NCBI GenBank assembly: GCA_019188255.1
Contig: JAETXT010000012.1
Coordinates: forward strand, 2,170,001-2,234,000
DNA from: Verticillium longisporum
Taxonomy: Eukaryota > Ascomycota > Sordariomycetes > Glomerellales > Plectosphaerellaceae
Direction of reading: 5' to 3'
DNA: 64,000 bases
Below the pieces are notes generated by a model. It saw nothing but the letters and a program-made list of their open reading frames with translations. It was not told the DNA's origin and searched no databases. Below are positions 11,395 to 22,909 of this stretch, piece by piece (position 1 is the stretch's first letter; every line of letters begins with the position of its first letter). The position numbers were made by a program, and so were the translations under genes.

Positions 11395-11402
11395 TATATA
11401 AA
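11395..11402 (+). promoter_or_regulatory. TATA box ahead of membrane-protein gene
   Basis: TATATAAA on the plus strand, about 310 bases before the ATG at 11713 and 396 before that at 11791. Its orientation and distance suit the plus-strand gene with a long leader. Confidence 0.45.
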
Positions 11403-11790
11403 GTCCTTCGCCTTAGTCAGATGCCGTTGTTCCGATGGCTGAGAGGATGCGAGGCTCAGGACGTGGCGCCCTCACTGCCTCGTCAGGATGCTGCATCATA
11501 AGCGCCAGCACACAGCCTGCCGTCATCACGGTGTGAGGCCGCCAGTCAGCCGAATAGTAGAAAACGTATCTGGATGACCAACTGTGCATTGCTACTCACA
11601 TTTTCCGTACCCTTCGAACTTCGGAGGGCACTCGCCAACTTGAGGCATACACGCCAAAGCCCGCGTCAGCAAAGTGTACCATCACCATCAATCCGAGCTA
11701 GGCATCAGGACTATGGAGGACGCCACCGATTCTTCCGATCCGCTGTGACTTGTCTCGTCTCTCTACGGCCCCGGCACGACCGGCGCTTGG

Positions 11791-12654
11791 ATGCTGTCGG
11801 GCCTGGCGCTGCTGCTCTCTTGGTCACTTGAGCGCAAGACAAGCGACGATTGGGTGCTGAGTGCTGACCTCGCTGCATTCCTGCTCATCCCCGCCGTGGC
11901 CGCTACGGATATCTTCTACCAGCTGTCTGGAACGTCTGAAGCCTTCCACGGCGATCCGACCGACACGAAATACTCGGCGCGTCAAATGGCCCTGCAGGCG
12001 CCCTTTGTGCTGTGTCATGACTTTGTCGGTGCCATCAGCTTGCCGTGCGCCTTCATGATTGTCGCCAACCTGCGCGTAGGCGGCCCGCTGCTCAAGGCCC
12101 GTCTCGCATGGCTGATCCCCGTTCACATGTACTGCACGCGTGCAGGCATGGTGGCCTGCTCGGCGACCGCGGCGCGAGATAGCTACCAAGTTGTGCCCCT
12201 TGGCGGGTGGGCGTGCCACGTCGGGGACGGCCAGCATCCCGTCATCACGAGCAGGTCCGCCGAGTTCTTGTTCCATCCGGTGGCATTGTTTGCAGATGGC
12301 AAGCTGGTCCGACGATTTGCCGTCTACAACTGGGTGAAGAACGGGTTGCCTCACTTGCTTGTCACACTGATCTACTATGTCTTCTGCTGTTGCGACAGCG
12401 TGTCTGTCATGATACACTTCGCCATGTATACGGGGCTGATGCTGCAGTCGGCGACGAAACTGGGCGAGCTGGACCAGACGATTGCGCTGGTGGGCGGATT
12501 CCTCGTGCTGGGATCTTCAGTCGGCAGCATCGTGAGGAGCTGGCATCGGCTTTTAGACGATGGGGAGACCATGTGGTCAGTACTCGGTCGAAGATTTGGT
12601 CTGCTGTCCGACCCGAGCCTGGGCCAGCAAAGCTGGCCTGCTCCACAGAGATGA
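11791..12654 (+). CDS. Fungal polytopic membrane protein; upstream coding cut by in-frame TGA
   Basis: The open part encodes 287 aa with about seven hydrophobic helices (for example FLLIPAVAATDIFYQL, HLLVTLIYYVFCCC, IALVGGFLVLGSSVGSIV). The same frame continues upstream: 11713 begins MEDATDSSDPL, then TGA at 11746-11748, then LVSSLYGPGTTGAW runs into the open ORF. From general knowledge, an LYGPGT-type N-terminus is common in uncharacterised fungal membrane proteins, so the real start is probably 11713 (314 codons counting the TGA and the final stop) and the TGA is either a point nonsense mutation or an error. No GT-AG intron removes it without losing the LYGPGT block. Function unknown. If the stop is real this is a pseudogene or an N-truncated protein starting at 11791. 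Confidence 0.55.
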   Translation: MLSGLALLLSWSLERKTSDDWVLSADLAAFLLIPAVAATDIFYQLSGTSEAFHGDPTDTKYSARQMALQAPFVLCHDFVGAISLPCAFMIVANLRVGGPLLKARLAWLIPVHMYCTRAGMVACSATAARDSYQVVPLGGWACHVGDGQHPVITSRSAEFLFHPVALFADGKLVRRFAVYNWVKNGLPHLLVTLIYYVFCCCDSVSVMIHFAMYTGLMLQSATKLGELDQTIALVGGFLVLGSSVGSIVRSWHRLLDDGETMWSVLGRRFGLLSDPSLGQQSWPAPQR

Positions 12655-15339
12655 GCTGTCTGACACGAGTCCATCGACGAACTCTGCTCCCGGGCGTCGA
12701 GGATTGACCGTGATCGGCGACTTTATTGCACACGGGACTTTCATATAGAGTAGGCCGTCAGATCACCAAGGATCGCCCAGCGGAGCATGAATGCTGGTGA
12801 ATACAAGTCGTTCTATGTGAAGATGTGTGATAAGCAAGAGGTTTCTCGCCACGGCATACGAAATAGCAACCACTCATCTGGCAAATGACGACTAGCGCAT
12901 CACAGGCTATCGCATCGACATGCTTGCTGGAGACAGACCGGGCGTAGGTGAAAGATTGGAGATCCCAGACACCAGAAAGCTGCTTCGTCCAGCCCCTGAC
13001 ACCCTCCTTGTCCACGAAGGCGGAACCTCTGGAGCCATCGTAATTCCGCAGCGCAAGCTTCGCTGTGTAAGAGGCACCAAGTCCTGCCGATAGATAGCCT
13101 CGATAAAGGCGACTCACGAATCAGAGGATGGAGAAACACGATGACAAGAGTCAGTCGCCGGCCGGCTCAGCTTGCCTCAGGTAATGGTGCGGTGCTAGCC
13201 CGCGCTGAAGCTCATGCCGACTAGAACAACTCCGTTTCGACAGCACAAAGAAGCATCCACTGCGACTGGTCTGTGAGGCGAGACGAGATGATGACAGCTG
13301 ACGGGGAGGCAGGCCGTAGCCTGTCAGGGCGCGCGGGCTCGTTATCTGGCGGGTGGGATGCCAGTGTGGGGAAAGCCGAGGGGGGCTTGTCCGCGCCTCA
13401 GTGTGGTTGCAGTGAGCAAGGGAGCAGCGGCGGGCTAGGTAGGGTAGACCGTTCATCCTCACCTGAGGTGACCCCTGGCCAAGGTTTTCCCCTTCTGACA
13501 CGGGGATTGCTTCACATGGCTGCAAATTGAGGGGAACAGACGAACCGATCTTGGGAAGAGAGCCTCGCTAAGCGCTGCTCCTGAGCGTCAGCTGGCGGGG
13601 TCGCGAGGGAGCTTGAATGCGAGATGAGATAGGTATGTTGGGGTCGACTCGAGGATTGGCCCAGAAGGCAAATGTGTGACCGATGTCGAGTTGACATGTC
13701 TTGTTTGCGTCGAAATGCCATTCTGAGGATGCCAATGCCAACTGGATGCTCGCTATCATGGTCCAGCCAGCCACGCTGCATCTGGGATGAGGTGCAGAGC
13801 TGGCGAGAGCCAAAGGGTGTAGCCAGAGGTCGAAGCCAGATGAAGCGACCAACCAGCAGCATCAGTTGATTTGTGAACACAAATCCTGAGGCAGGCGACG
13901 CCGCCGCCATCGATGGATGTGGCAGAGCTCTGAAGCAGTGATAGGCTGGCCCCGCCATGTATTGTCCGGAGCGACTTCCTCTGCCCTTCCTCTATTGAGT
14001 AAGTGAGTGAGTGTAAGCCGCACGTCAGGTAAGAGCAACGGACCACTAGGGGAAGGGAGAAGGCGGAGTGGGGGCAAGGGGCAAGGGGCAAGGGGCAAGG
14101 GGCAAGAGGTAGGTTTGATCCACGCCTCGGCAGTCACGATCCTAGGCCCAGTCAGGCTTAGCGCTTTGCTTTGTCCCAACCTCACCTCACCCAGTTCGAC
14201 TGGTTACAACCAGAACAACAGGGGCCATCGACACGACGAAACTTCAACGTGTTCCATCACTGCGTCAGAGCCTCTCGCCACGTCAATGCCTCTTCCTTGC
14301 TCTTTTTCTTCTGCTCAGCTCTCTCCCTCGCTTGCTCACCTTGTCGCTCGACAGACCTTCTACACTGGCCACGGACGGGCTCCAACAGAAACCCGGCTTC
14401 ATCGAGAGGTGGTGCCCTGCAGAATCCCACTCGCCGTCCCTGTCCGCCCTCCCTGTCGTGCCCAGTCTGGCTTGTGGGCTGGCTGTCAGGAAGCCCTGTC
14501 AGCGTACCATGGCCTCTCTGTCGGTTGCCGTCAACGAAATGACGCCCTCGAACAAGGACTCGGTCCCCGGCTCGTGAACCAAGCATCTGCACGTCAGAAG
14601 GCCAGACTCCCGCACTAGAGCCTGCTGTGCCTGCCAGCCTACACGCCGCCCACACACCACGTACAGCTCCGTGGTCCAATCGCAGTGCTGCCGTGCCCCG
14701 GGCTTCACCTCGACAGCCTCCCATGCCCGGATCGTGTGGCGGTTTGGCTAACGATCCGGCTCGCCTCTCGTCCGCGTGGGGCCCATCCAGATCGCGGGGC
14801 CTGTGCCTGGGTCTCTATGTGCCTCTGTACCCGTTCTCCCCGCTCCTCAGCATCAGCCCGCCACAGACGACCGTGAGGTACTTGGTATCGCTGCCTGTAC
14901 ATTGACCTTGTAGACACGGCTCGGTAACCCGTCCCCAGAGCAGCGTCTGCCGCTCTCGCTATTCATAGGCCCCAAGCCAGGCCTAGCGGCGGTTCAGGGT
15001 CTGTTTCGTCCCATCCATGGTCCCGTCCTCCAGGTCCGCCGTTTTCTCAGTGTTCCCTCGCTCTTGACTATGGCCTGGCCCTCGCTCGTCACAGCTTGAC
15101 TCTTCTCCTCTCTCATCCCATCCTCCATTCACTCGTTCAATTCCCTTCCCGTCATCTCCCTTTATTTTCTCTCCGCCACGCCAATCTACCAGACACAGGC
15201 GTTCCCACACGACAACACAACGTTCATGGCCTGGATGGTTTCCGCTACCCACTGATATTTGGCTTCGTCGCGGCTGGTCGCCTACGCTCTTTTAATATCG
15301 ACAGCCTGCCGTCTTCGCCAATATGGACTCCGGGGCTGG
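12655..15339. other. 2.7 kb gene-free interval
   Basis: No convincing gene. Overlapping short ORFs on both strands lack any family signal. A GGGGCAA heptamer is repeated near 14071-14105. The last ~250 bases are pyrimidine-rich, consistent with the promoter and leader of the next gene. Confidence 0.55.
14071..14105 (+). repeat. GGGGCAA heptamer tandem repeat (5 copies)
   Basis: About five head-to-tail copies of GGGGCAA, followed by a degenerate GAGG. It sits in gene-free DNA. Confidence 0.85.
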
Positions 15340-17407
15340 ATGAACCCCCATAACGACCTCTGGGCGCGGGACGACGGCAGTGCTAATGGCATCGGCAACA
15401 CGAACGGCGGCTCGGCCAACTCCTTCGCCGGCCAGAACAACGACACCTCCCAGGCCGCCCTCATCAATGAGTTTCGATTCGCCGCCGCCAAGTCTATCCG
15501 CACGTCTGTCATCATCCTCGCCGCCTTCAATGTCGTCGCCGCCTTCGCCACCGCCGTCGGCATCATCTGGCACAGCTACACTACGAAGAAGCGGAAGGAT
15601 CCGAGATTCAAGTTCTTGTGCGTGGGCATCAATGGCAGAGCCATGGGAGGTCTTGCCAAGCTAACGTTCACCAGGGCCTGCGGGTTCACCTTTGTCGCGC
15701 CAGCGGAGACGTTTCCCCTCGTCTTGTCCGTCGGCATTATCGTTCAGGGCATTACGTTCGCCGTCGCACAGTCGACAGGTCTCAAGTCCATGTTGATCCT
15801 GGGCTGTACCACTACTTCTCAGATGATGCTGCCTGGTCCGTCAATACACTCAGCGTCGTCATGCGTTCTGTTTGCTAATACTCTTTCCAGCGGTTTTCAT
15901 CGTCCCTTATATGCAATTTGTATTTGGCCTCGAGGTCACCTCACGGGCATTACGACAGCAGCCGTTCGCATGTCGGGGCAAATGGACTGTCGCTGGTTGC
16001 CTTGCCATTGTTGGCACCTTACTCCTTATTACCTTTGTCGTCACGCTTTTCATTCGTCCTCCCAACTTTTGCTTTGGCTCCCTGTTCTGGTTTGTCCAGC
16101 GCTGGAAGGCTGGCGTCTTCATCCTCCTCATCGTCATTGCCGCGACGCTCCTCATCTGCACCGTCATCATTGCCTGGCGGCTGCACAACAACTGCCAGAT
16201 CGAGGAGTCTGAGCGTGTGGCGGCCTCAAGGATGGTCTACTACTTGACCATGGCCATCATCTCTACCGTACGTTTGTTGATCCGTTTACCACCTGGATAA
16301 TATGCAATCCTAACAAGCGCACAGGTCTTCATGATTCCGTTCTTCTATACCATCGTATTCAACGATCTCAGGACTGCCGGCTCGCAGCCCCTGAATCTTT
16401 CCATGATCGCCTCCGTCGTCGCCAACCTTTCCGGTCTTCTCACAGGTGGCTTGCATCTGTTCCTCCGCGCCAACTGCCTTGCCACGATCGGTGCCCGCGA
16501 GCAGTGCGAAAAAGACCGCAGGAAGCTCAAAGAAGGCATCCGAGTCTGGCCCGGTGATCACGACTACAATTCGAACGCCGGCTCGCCATCTCGATTACGG
16601 GCGCCTGAGCGCCTGGACAGCAGCGTGGCGTATGGTAAGATGGAGGAGGAGCGCATCGAGAGTCCGACCGGCACACCAACCTACGACAGCCGCAACGCCC
16701 CTCGCCTGCCTGCTCTGCGACCCCCCACCGTTCCGTCTGGCCCGACAATTGTCGAGCCGACACCGCCCGCATCCACCCTCCAGGTCATCAAGGACCAGAT
16801 CCGCAAGTCTACCTACTCGCTTTTCCCTCGCGACAGCAGCGGCGCACGGTCCTTCACCCTTCTTCCCGCGACAACATACTCGCCCAACGCAACGACGCCT
16901 CGTGGTGAGAAGTTCATTGACAACGATGATGATATGCAGTCACTCGTGCCTCCACCACTAGTTCACGCTGGCGGTGTCCGCCACCGCCGCGATTCCTCCA
17001 TGCACTCCCATGCCACGGTGCAGATTGGCTTGCGTTTCTCCAACGCCGAGGACGCACCAGCTCTCAACTCTCGCTACTTCCGGGATAGCGAAGAGATTCA
17101 CGTGCTCGGCTGCCCGCTGGAGCGTGGAAAGGACGCGTCCAAGCGGCCGAGCCCGCTGAACGCGGCTGCCACCGACAGCTATGACGGCGAGTCGACGCTC
17201 ATCGGCTCGTCGGCGGCGCGCGACTCGGGCCCGACACTGAACTCGGCCGTGTACACGCCGTACAGCCCCAAATCGCGCATCACGAGCCCGAAGGGTGTGG
17301 GCTTTGACACACCGAAGCGCATGGCCAGCCCACAACGGGCCGGCAAGGAGAGGTGCTACAAGCCCAACTGCGACTGCGACCTGCTGCACAAGCCCGACTG
17401 GATCTAG
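15340..17407 (+). CDS. Seven-helix integral membrane protein, uncharacterised fungal family
   Basis: Four exons (15340-15617, 15675-15835, 15891-16267, 16325-17407) give 632 aa; three introns of 55-57 bp all fit GT-AG and phase. The N-terminal half has about seven hydrophobic helices: SIRTSVIILAAFNVVAAFAT, a segment after ACGFTFVAPAETFPL, one after MLPAVFIVPYMQFVFG, and others to about residue 390. The C-terminal ~300 residues are soluble, rich in Ser/Pro/Thr with several SP/TP sites, as in a cytoplasmic regulatory tail. The family is widespread in ascomycetes and has a receptor-like layout, but I know of no established function. The last residues include a Cys cluster (YKPNCDCDLLHK). An in-frame ATG at 15259 would add 27 residues; 15340 is preferred because it begins the conserved acidic start (MNPHNDLWARDD). 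Confidence 0.85.
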
Positions 17408-17916
17408 CGGGCCAGCATGCGGGCCAGCGTGCGGGTGTAAGAGAGAGAGACGGTGTGCTATGTTGATTACATTGGCAAGGAGTTTGTGGGAGAGGAGAGA
17501 ACATTTCATGACACATATATGGCCCTTCTTTTCGTAGACGGCGTGGGCCGTCTTGTTTTTACACTTTCCTTCTGTATCGGCAGAAATCTGATACCTATAC
17601 GACTGGGACGGCCGACGCTGGGTTTGGTGAAGTTGGTATTTCAGGGGTGTGTGTGTATGTATGTGACCGAGCGAGTCAGAGACGGACACGAAAAATCGGC
17701 AAGAGAGGGGGTGGGGATTCTCCGCTGAGGATGGGCCAGAGCATGGCCTCTGCATATATCTAGGTACCTTTCTTGAATGCAAGACGGGCTCAGCATGAAC
17801 ATGTGCAGTCGGTGGTGATTATGGCGGCACGGTGGATTGTAACCCCATACGTTGCTCGGTCGTGCATGCTTTTTATTCTTTGGGGGTATCTTTCTACAGT
17901 CTCGGCTCGATCGCCC
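17408..17916. other. Convergent spacer
   Basis: 3' ends of the membrane-protein gene (+) and dolichyldiphosphatase gene (-). It contains a GT-rich stretch (17648-17665). No gene seen. Confidence 0.5.
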
Positions 17917-18787
17917 TCACCTCTTCTTGGCCTTCTCCTGGCGGACCAGCGCGTCGTCCTCGCGCACGCGCTTCTCCTCCCAGCGCTCCCAGCCGGCCTG
18001 GCAAAAGTCCTCCTCGAGCAGCAGGTCGCGGACGCGGAACCAGCGCACGACGGGCCACCGCAGGACCCAGACGAGCAGGCCGACGTCGCGGGCGTGGGTT
18101 GTGGCGGCGAACCAGGCGACGGCGCAGGCGGCGCCGGCGGCGAGGCCGACGAGGACCTGCTTGGTCGTGTGGTAGCCGAGGTAGACCCTGCTCCAGGCGA
18201 CGGCGGCGGCGGTGGCGACGGCGACGAGGGCGGCGACGGCGCGTTCGGCGCGGGACAGGGCGCGCGAGCGGTAGGGGGGGCTGCTGCTGCTGTTGCTGTC
18301 GTCTGTCGTGGTCTGTCGAGCGGGCGGCCCGCGGTGGCGGACAAAGAGGAAGAGGACGAGGTAGAGGGCCCAGAAGGCGACAAACTGGGCGTGGGACGAG
18401 GGCATGCCGTAGCCCTTGCCGTGGATGCGGCGGGGGCGGTCCTCCTTGATGAGGCGCTTCAGGGCAAAGTTGACGGCCTCGCAGGCGAGCTGGCCGGCGA
18501 ACATGAGGGCGACCTCGGCCTCGCGCGAGGCAAAGGCCAGGGTCGCGTAGACGATGCAGAGGGCCTGCGGCAGGAGGGCGAGCCAGGCGCAGACGAGGGA
18601 GAGGGGGTCGGAGGGGTCCTGCGGTGCGGTGCGTTAGTTTACACGGTTCGTGCAGAGCTGCAGAGAAGGTCTGCAGAGGGTGCAGAGGGGTGCAGAGGGA
18701 TGCAGAGGGGTCTACAGCGGAGAGGGCACGGCATACATAGTAGACGTGGGTCAGGGACAGCGAGGCGAGGGGTCGCGTGTCGTCCAT
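17917..18787 (-). CDS. CAX4: Dolichyldiphosphatase (PAP2 superfamily)
   Basis: Two exons (18787-18737, 18618-17917) encode 250 aa; the intron starts GTATGC, has a CTAAC branch site and ends GCAG. It hydrolyses dolichyl diphosphate to dolichyl phosphate on the lumenal face of the ER, recycling the carrier for N-glycosylation. All three phosphatase signatures are present: KRLIKEDRP (about 71-79), PSSH (about 90-93) and SRVYLGYH (about 160-167). Four to five hydrophobic helices surround them. Between the second and third motifs is a Ser/Thr-rich, low-complexity insert (about 115-135). The tail is charged and Lys-rich, ending EKAKKR. The length agrees with yeast Cax4/Cwh8. It is divergently arranged with the RBR ligase gene. 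Confidence 0.93.
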
Positions 18788-19153
18788 GGTCGTGGCGGCG
18801 GCGGCGGCCCTGTGGGTAGAAAGGGAGCGACGGGGTGTGTCGGTGGTCGGAGGCCTATGATCTGAGGCCTGACGATCAACCCCTCTCCGAAGTGAGGACG
18901 GTAGGCAGAGGAGAGTTGGACGGTCAATGGGGGCAGGCGTGGCGGTCGTGGTCGAGGCCAAAATATCGAGTCTTGGGCGTCTTTGGCGTCTTTGGCCTCG
19001 AGACGAGACATGTGACGCCAGTGGCACCTTCCCAGGGTCTGGGTCTGGGTGTGGGCGGGTCAGGAACGACTGGGGATGCTGACATAATCACCCACCCTTC
19101 GTGGCTTCCAGGCGTCAGCACCTCCCTCGCTGTGCTACCTGGCAGGCTCCCTC

Positions 19154-19230
19154 GTGGGGCTACTGGAAGGTGCTACCTCATGGGGCTACTGGCAGGTGCT
19201 ACCTCGTGGGGCTACCTGGCAGGTGCTGCC
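19154..19230 (+). repeat. 26-bp tandem repeat, 3 copies
   Basis: Three units of about 26 bp built on the core TGGGGCTACTGGCAGGTGCT (19154, 19180, 19206), with small substitutions and a 1-bp length change in the last copy. Confidence 0.8.
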
Positions 19231-19550
19231 CGGCAGGTAAGGTGTCAGGTACTGAGGCCCTGCTCAGGCCTCATCGTGCTCTCGGCGAGGCGGCGAAAGA
19301 GTCATCCCACGACCTCTTGTCCGCCGTCACTTTCTGGAGCACGCCGTCTGGAAGCAAAGGGTGGCGAAGAGAAGGGAGCGAAAGATATAGAACAGGATGA
19401 CACGATCGACCGCCTTCTCGCCGCTCCGAGATTCTCAATTCCCATCTCAAGCAGAACGGGTCATTGGGCACCCTTTTTAACGCTGGCGGCGTGAGTGTGG
19501 GTTGTCGACCCGACTGACGAATCTCGCCTCATCGCTACTACTTGGTACAT

Positions 19551-19595
19551 CACTACTCAGTGCATCACTACTCAGTGCATCACTACTCAGTACAT
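19551..19595 (+). repeat. 15-bp tandem repeat, 3 copies
   Basis: CACTACTCAGTGCAT is repeated head to tail at 19551, 19566 and 19581; the last copy reads CAGTACAT. It lies ~190 bases before the RBR ligase ATG and is probably in its promoter or leader. Confidence 0.85.
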
Positions 19596-19780
19596 CCACC
19601 TCAACTCATCATCACTTCAGCACAGACAACGCAACGTTTCGCTCATGATTTAACCCACGCGCAAACAAGTCATTCGCATCTGCATCTGCATCACAGTACA
19701 TGTCTTCATCTATGCATATCCAGACGACAGCCTCCTCGTTATGATCTCGCCGCCCCGGACGCCTCACCAACACCAACACC

Positions 19781-22051
19781 ATGGACGATGACGATGGCGC
19801 CGACGAGCGCTACATGGAGCTCGAAACCCTCGAGGCCATCTTCCCCGAGATTCAGAAACACACGCCTGCCCCCGCCATGACGACGAACCTCGAGTTCTCT
19901 CTCGAGCTCCCCGTCCATCCCGCCAACCCCGTCACCGTCCTCTTCCCCGCCGCCTCGGACCCGGCCAACCCTCTCACCACCCAGGATGCCACCACCTCCG
20001 CCGCCACTGCTGCGACCGCCCAGGCCGGCGACGGCCCCGTCGACTCGCACGAGCTCGTCCATCTGCCCGCCGTTCTCCTGCGCATCGCCCTGCCGCCGGG
20101 TTACCCCGCCGAGCAGCCCCCCGCCGTCGCCATCACCACGACGCCGCCCTGGCTGACCCCGGAGACGGTCGAGAAGCTCGAGCGCGACGGACCCCGTATG
20201 TGGGCCGACGCCGGCCGCAACCTCGTCGCCTTTGACTACATCGACCACGTCCAGCAGGCCGCTGACGCTGTCTTCCACATGATCGACGCCGCCGGCACTC
20301 TCCGCATCGACCCCTCGCACAAGCTCGCCATTCTCGACTACGACATTCAGGCCCGCCGCGCCGCCTTTGCGCGCGAGACGTTTGACTGCGGCGTCTGTCT
20401 TGGTGAGGATGCCCCCCTCCCTCCCATGAGCGCCTTTTCATGTTCCAGTGTCACTTGGTGCACATCTACGTCTTTCTTCTGCCGACCTTACCGCGCCAGC
20501 GTGTGACAGTACTATACACGGGGTAGTGAATCATGACTGCTAACATTGCGCAGAACCCAAAAAAGGCGCCGTCTGCCACCAGATGCTCGACTGTCGTCAC
20601 GTCTTCTGCGCCGCCTGCCTCCTGGACTTTTACGCCACCGCCATCACCGAGGGCGACCTCGCCACCGTGCGATGCCTCGCCCCCAGCTGCGCCAAAGACC
20701 GCGCTGCTGCCGCTGATGGTCCTGCTGGTGGTCCTGCTGCCGCAAGCACCGCGGCCGCCAAGAAGAAGAAAAAGGTGAAGACCTTGATCAGCCCGAGCGA
20801 GCTCCTCCAGATGGGCCTCTCCCAGGAGCTCGTCGCCCGCTACGTTACCCTCATGTACAAGACGGAGCTCGAGTCGGACAAGAACACCATCTATTGCCCT
20901 CGCTCCTGGTGCGAAGGCGCCGCTCGCTCCAAGAAGCACAAGAAGCCTTCCGGTCTCGAGCTGGGCGAGGCGTCTGACGACTCGGACGACGCCGACGCCG
21001 ACGCCGACGCGGAAGCCGCGGGCGGCGGCACCACGAAACAGAAGAAAAAGAAGAAGAAGAAAAAGGCGGCATATGACCCCGCCGACCTGCTGTCCATCTG
21101 CGAGGAGTGCGGCTTCGCCTTTTGCAGCCGGTGCTGCCAGTCCTGGCACGGCGAGTTCGTCTCGTGCATGCCTCCGCGCGACACGGGCGAGCTCTCCGCC
21201 GAGGAGCAGGCCTCGATAGACTACCTCAAGCTGCACTCTACGCCCTGTCCCACCTGCGCTGCCCCCGCGCAAAAGACGCATGGCTGCAACCACATGATCT
21301 GCTTCCGGTGCAACTCGCACTTTTGCTACCTGTGCTCGGCCTGGCTCGACCCCGCCAAGCCGTACCAGCACTTCAACGAGCAGCCGGGCGGGAAGCGCAC
21401 CTCGTGCTACATGCGCCTGTGGGAACTCGAGGAGGGTGACGGAGACGACGTCGGCTACGGCTTTGCAGGCGGCGCTGGTGGTGACCAGGCTGCCGTGCAA
21501 CCGCCTCCTGCTGTTCTGCCAGACGTCGTTGACGTCCCGCCAGTCCTCGACGACGACCCAGCCGGCCACGACGAGAGCGATAGCGACAGTGACGATGGGC
21601 GGGAGGCCAATGACCAGGCCCTACGAGACAACGTCCCGGGCGCTGTGGCGCGCGAGGGCCCTCTTGTCCTGCGCATAGGCGGAGACCCCCAACCACGCAT
21701 CGCCGCCCCCCTTCCTGCACCTCAGGCGCCGCCGCCGCCGCCAGGCCGCGGTCGAGGCGGCCATCACGGCGCGAACCAAGCTCGCGGGGGCGTGGAAATG
21801 GGCATGGACCTGGACGTGGCAACAACAGAGGCGCCGGTGTGCGCGCTGGTCCTCGACCGAACGGGGCCCAAGAACGCGCGGGAGGAAACATGCCTCGCCG
21901 CATCCCCGTCAGACACGGAGATGGGGCCGACGAGATGAACCCGCAGGACGCGGCCTGGGTCAGGAACTTTGTCCAGATGGCCCTGGCCGACGTCGAGGAC
22001 GACAGTGATGGGGAAGCTGACGACCTTGTGCTGTTCGCCATGGCTCAATGA
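19781..22051 (+). CDS. ITT1: RWD-RBR E3 ubiquitin ligase, Itt1/RNF14 type (one frame break)
   Basis: Exon 1 is 19781-20402, exon 2 20554-22051. Domains in order: RWD (about 10-150), RING1 beginning FDCGVC and continuing MLDCRHVFCAACLLDFY, an IBR with a long acidic-then-lysine insert (Asp-Ala repeats followed by eight Lys), and RING2 with CPTCAAPAQKTHGCNHMIC, where the Cys in GCNHM is the catalytic position that accepts ubiquitin. Yeast Itt1 and human RNF14 act on translation-related substrates. At the G5 run 21786-21790 the frame breaks: one frame ends early at 21938, while adding one base continues an Arg/Gly-rich linker into MNPQDAAWVRNFVQMALAD and a stop at 22051, as expected of the family. 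Corrected length 706 aa. Confidence 0.88.
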
Positions 22052-22873
22052 CCTTGGCCACCTACCATGTAGATATGCGCACCACCACTGACTGACCGAC
22101 CCTTACGCAAACCGGAACACGGGGAATGGCACACGCTGCAGTCAGGTCGCAGGTGAACCGAGGGCGGCACTCAAAAGAAATCAGGTTCAATCCCCGCTCT
22201 CCACCCCTTCCACCTCTCCCCCTCGCCCCTCCCCCTGAATGCGTTTTTCTGTGGTGTGTCCTCGTACGATTCTGTGATCCGGGAACGCTCCGTTCTGCGC
22301 ATGACCGGTGTGATTCCCAAGTCCGTCCTGTCTCGAGCACATGCACACTCCCTACGTACCTGATGGGTAGCAGCCGTGGCTCTCGCACCCCGCCTGCGCA
22401 GGGGCGCAAGCAATGACTGGCTGCCGGTGGGCCTCCCGAATGGCACAACCCTGAGCGGCCTGGGGAGGGGGAGGAGGGGGCAAGGGCAGGCTTGATTCGA
22501 TGGTGGTGGAGGCTCGCCGCCCGTTCGATGATACCCTCCTTCATCCTACGAATCAGCGTGGCAGCTGCCGCAGGTCGAGACCAGCCGCCCCAATCGATTC
22601 TTGGACGCAACAGGACCAGGAGGAGCTTGACGGCGTCCGCAATAGGCGTAGCTGGGCCCTTCTCTCTCTCGACAGCGTCAGGCCAGGTGTCCGTACTCGA
22701 AAGAGAGATGATGGTCAAAACGAGCTGCTTGCAGAAAGCGGATGCAGGCTGTACCGTACCGAACCTTCCCTTGGGTCAACAGAACCACGGACGTGCGTTC
22801 CTCTGGCTCGGCTCTGTACTCCGGGCAATCAGCCATCCAGGGTCGCGAACGAGACGGTAATCAAATATGTTGG

Positions 22874-22909
22874 GCCGTGTGTTGTGCCGTGTGTTGTGCC
22901 GTGTGTTGA
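22874..22909 (+). repeat. 12-bp tandem repeat, 3 copies
   Basis: GCCGTGTGTTGT occurs at 22874 and 22886, and GCCGTGTGTTGA at 22898. Confidence 0.8.

Larger units (their letters stand above)
10819..11790. other. Divergent promoter region (nuclease / membrane protein)
   Basis: This lies between the minus-strand nuclease start and the plus-strand ORF at 11791. It contains two CACGTG cores, a TATA box at 11395 and, at its right end, the sequence upstream of the TGA that interrupts the membrane-protein frame. No other gene is seen. Confidence 0.5.
18788..19780. other. Divergent promoter region with two minisatellites
   Basis: About 1 kb between the dolichyldiphosphatase (-) and RBR ligase (+) starts. 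It carries a 26-bp repeat near 19154 and a 15-bp repeat near 19551, listed separately. No gene seen. Confidence 0.55.

Noticed and set aside
17773..18819. 348-codon plus-strand ORF, Gly/Ala/Arg-rich
   Set aside because: It is the complement of the dolichyldiphosphatase gene, which has three intact PAP2 motifs and a proper intron.
22140..22205. tRNA-like B-box (GGTTCAATCCCC)
   Set aside because: No matching A-box at the right spacing and no complementary acceptor stem, so a tRNA gene is not supported.
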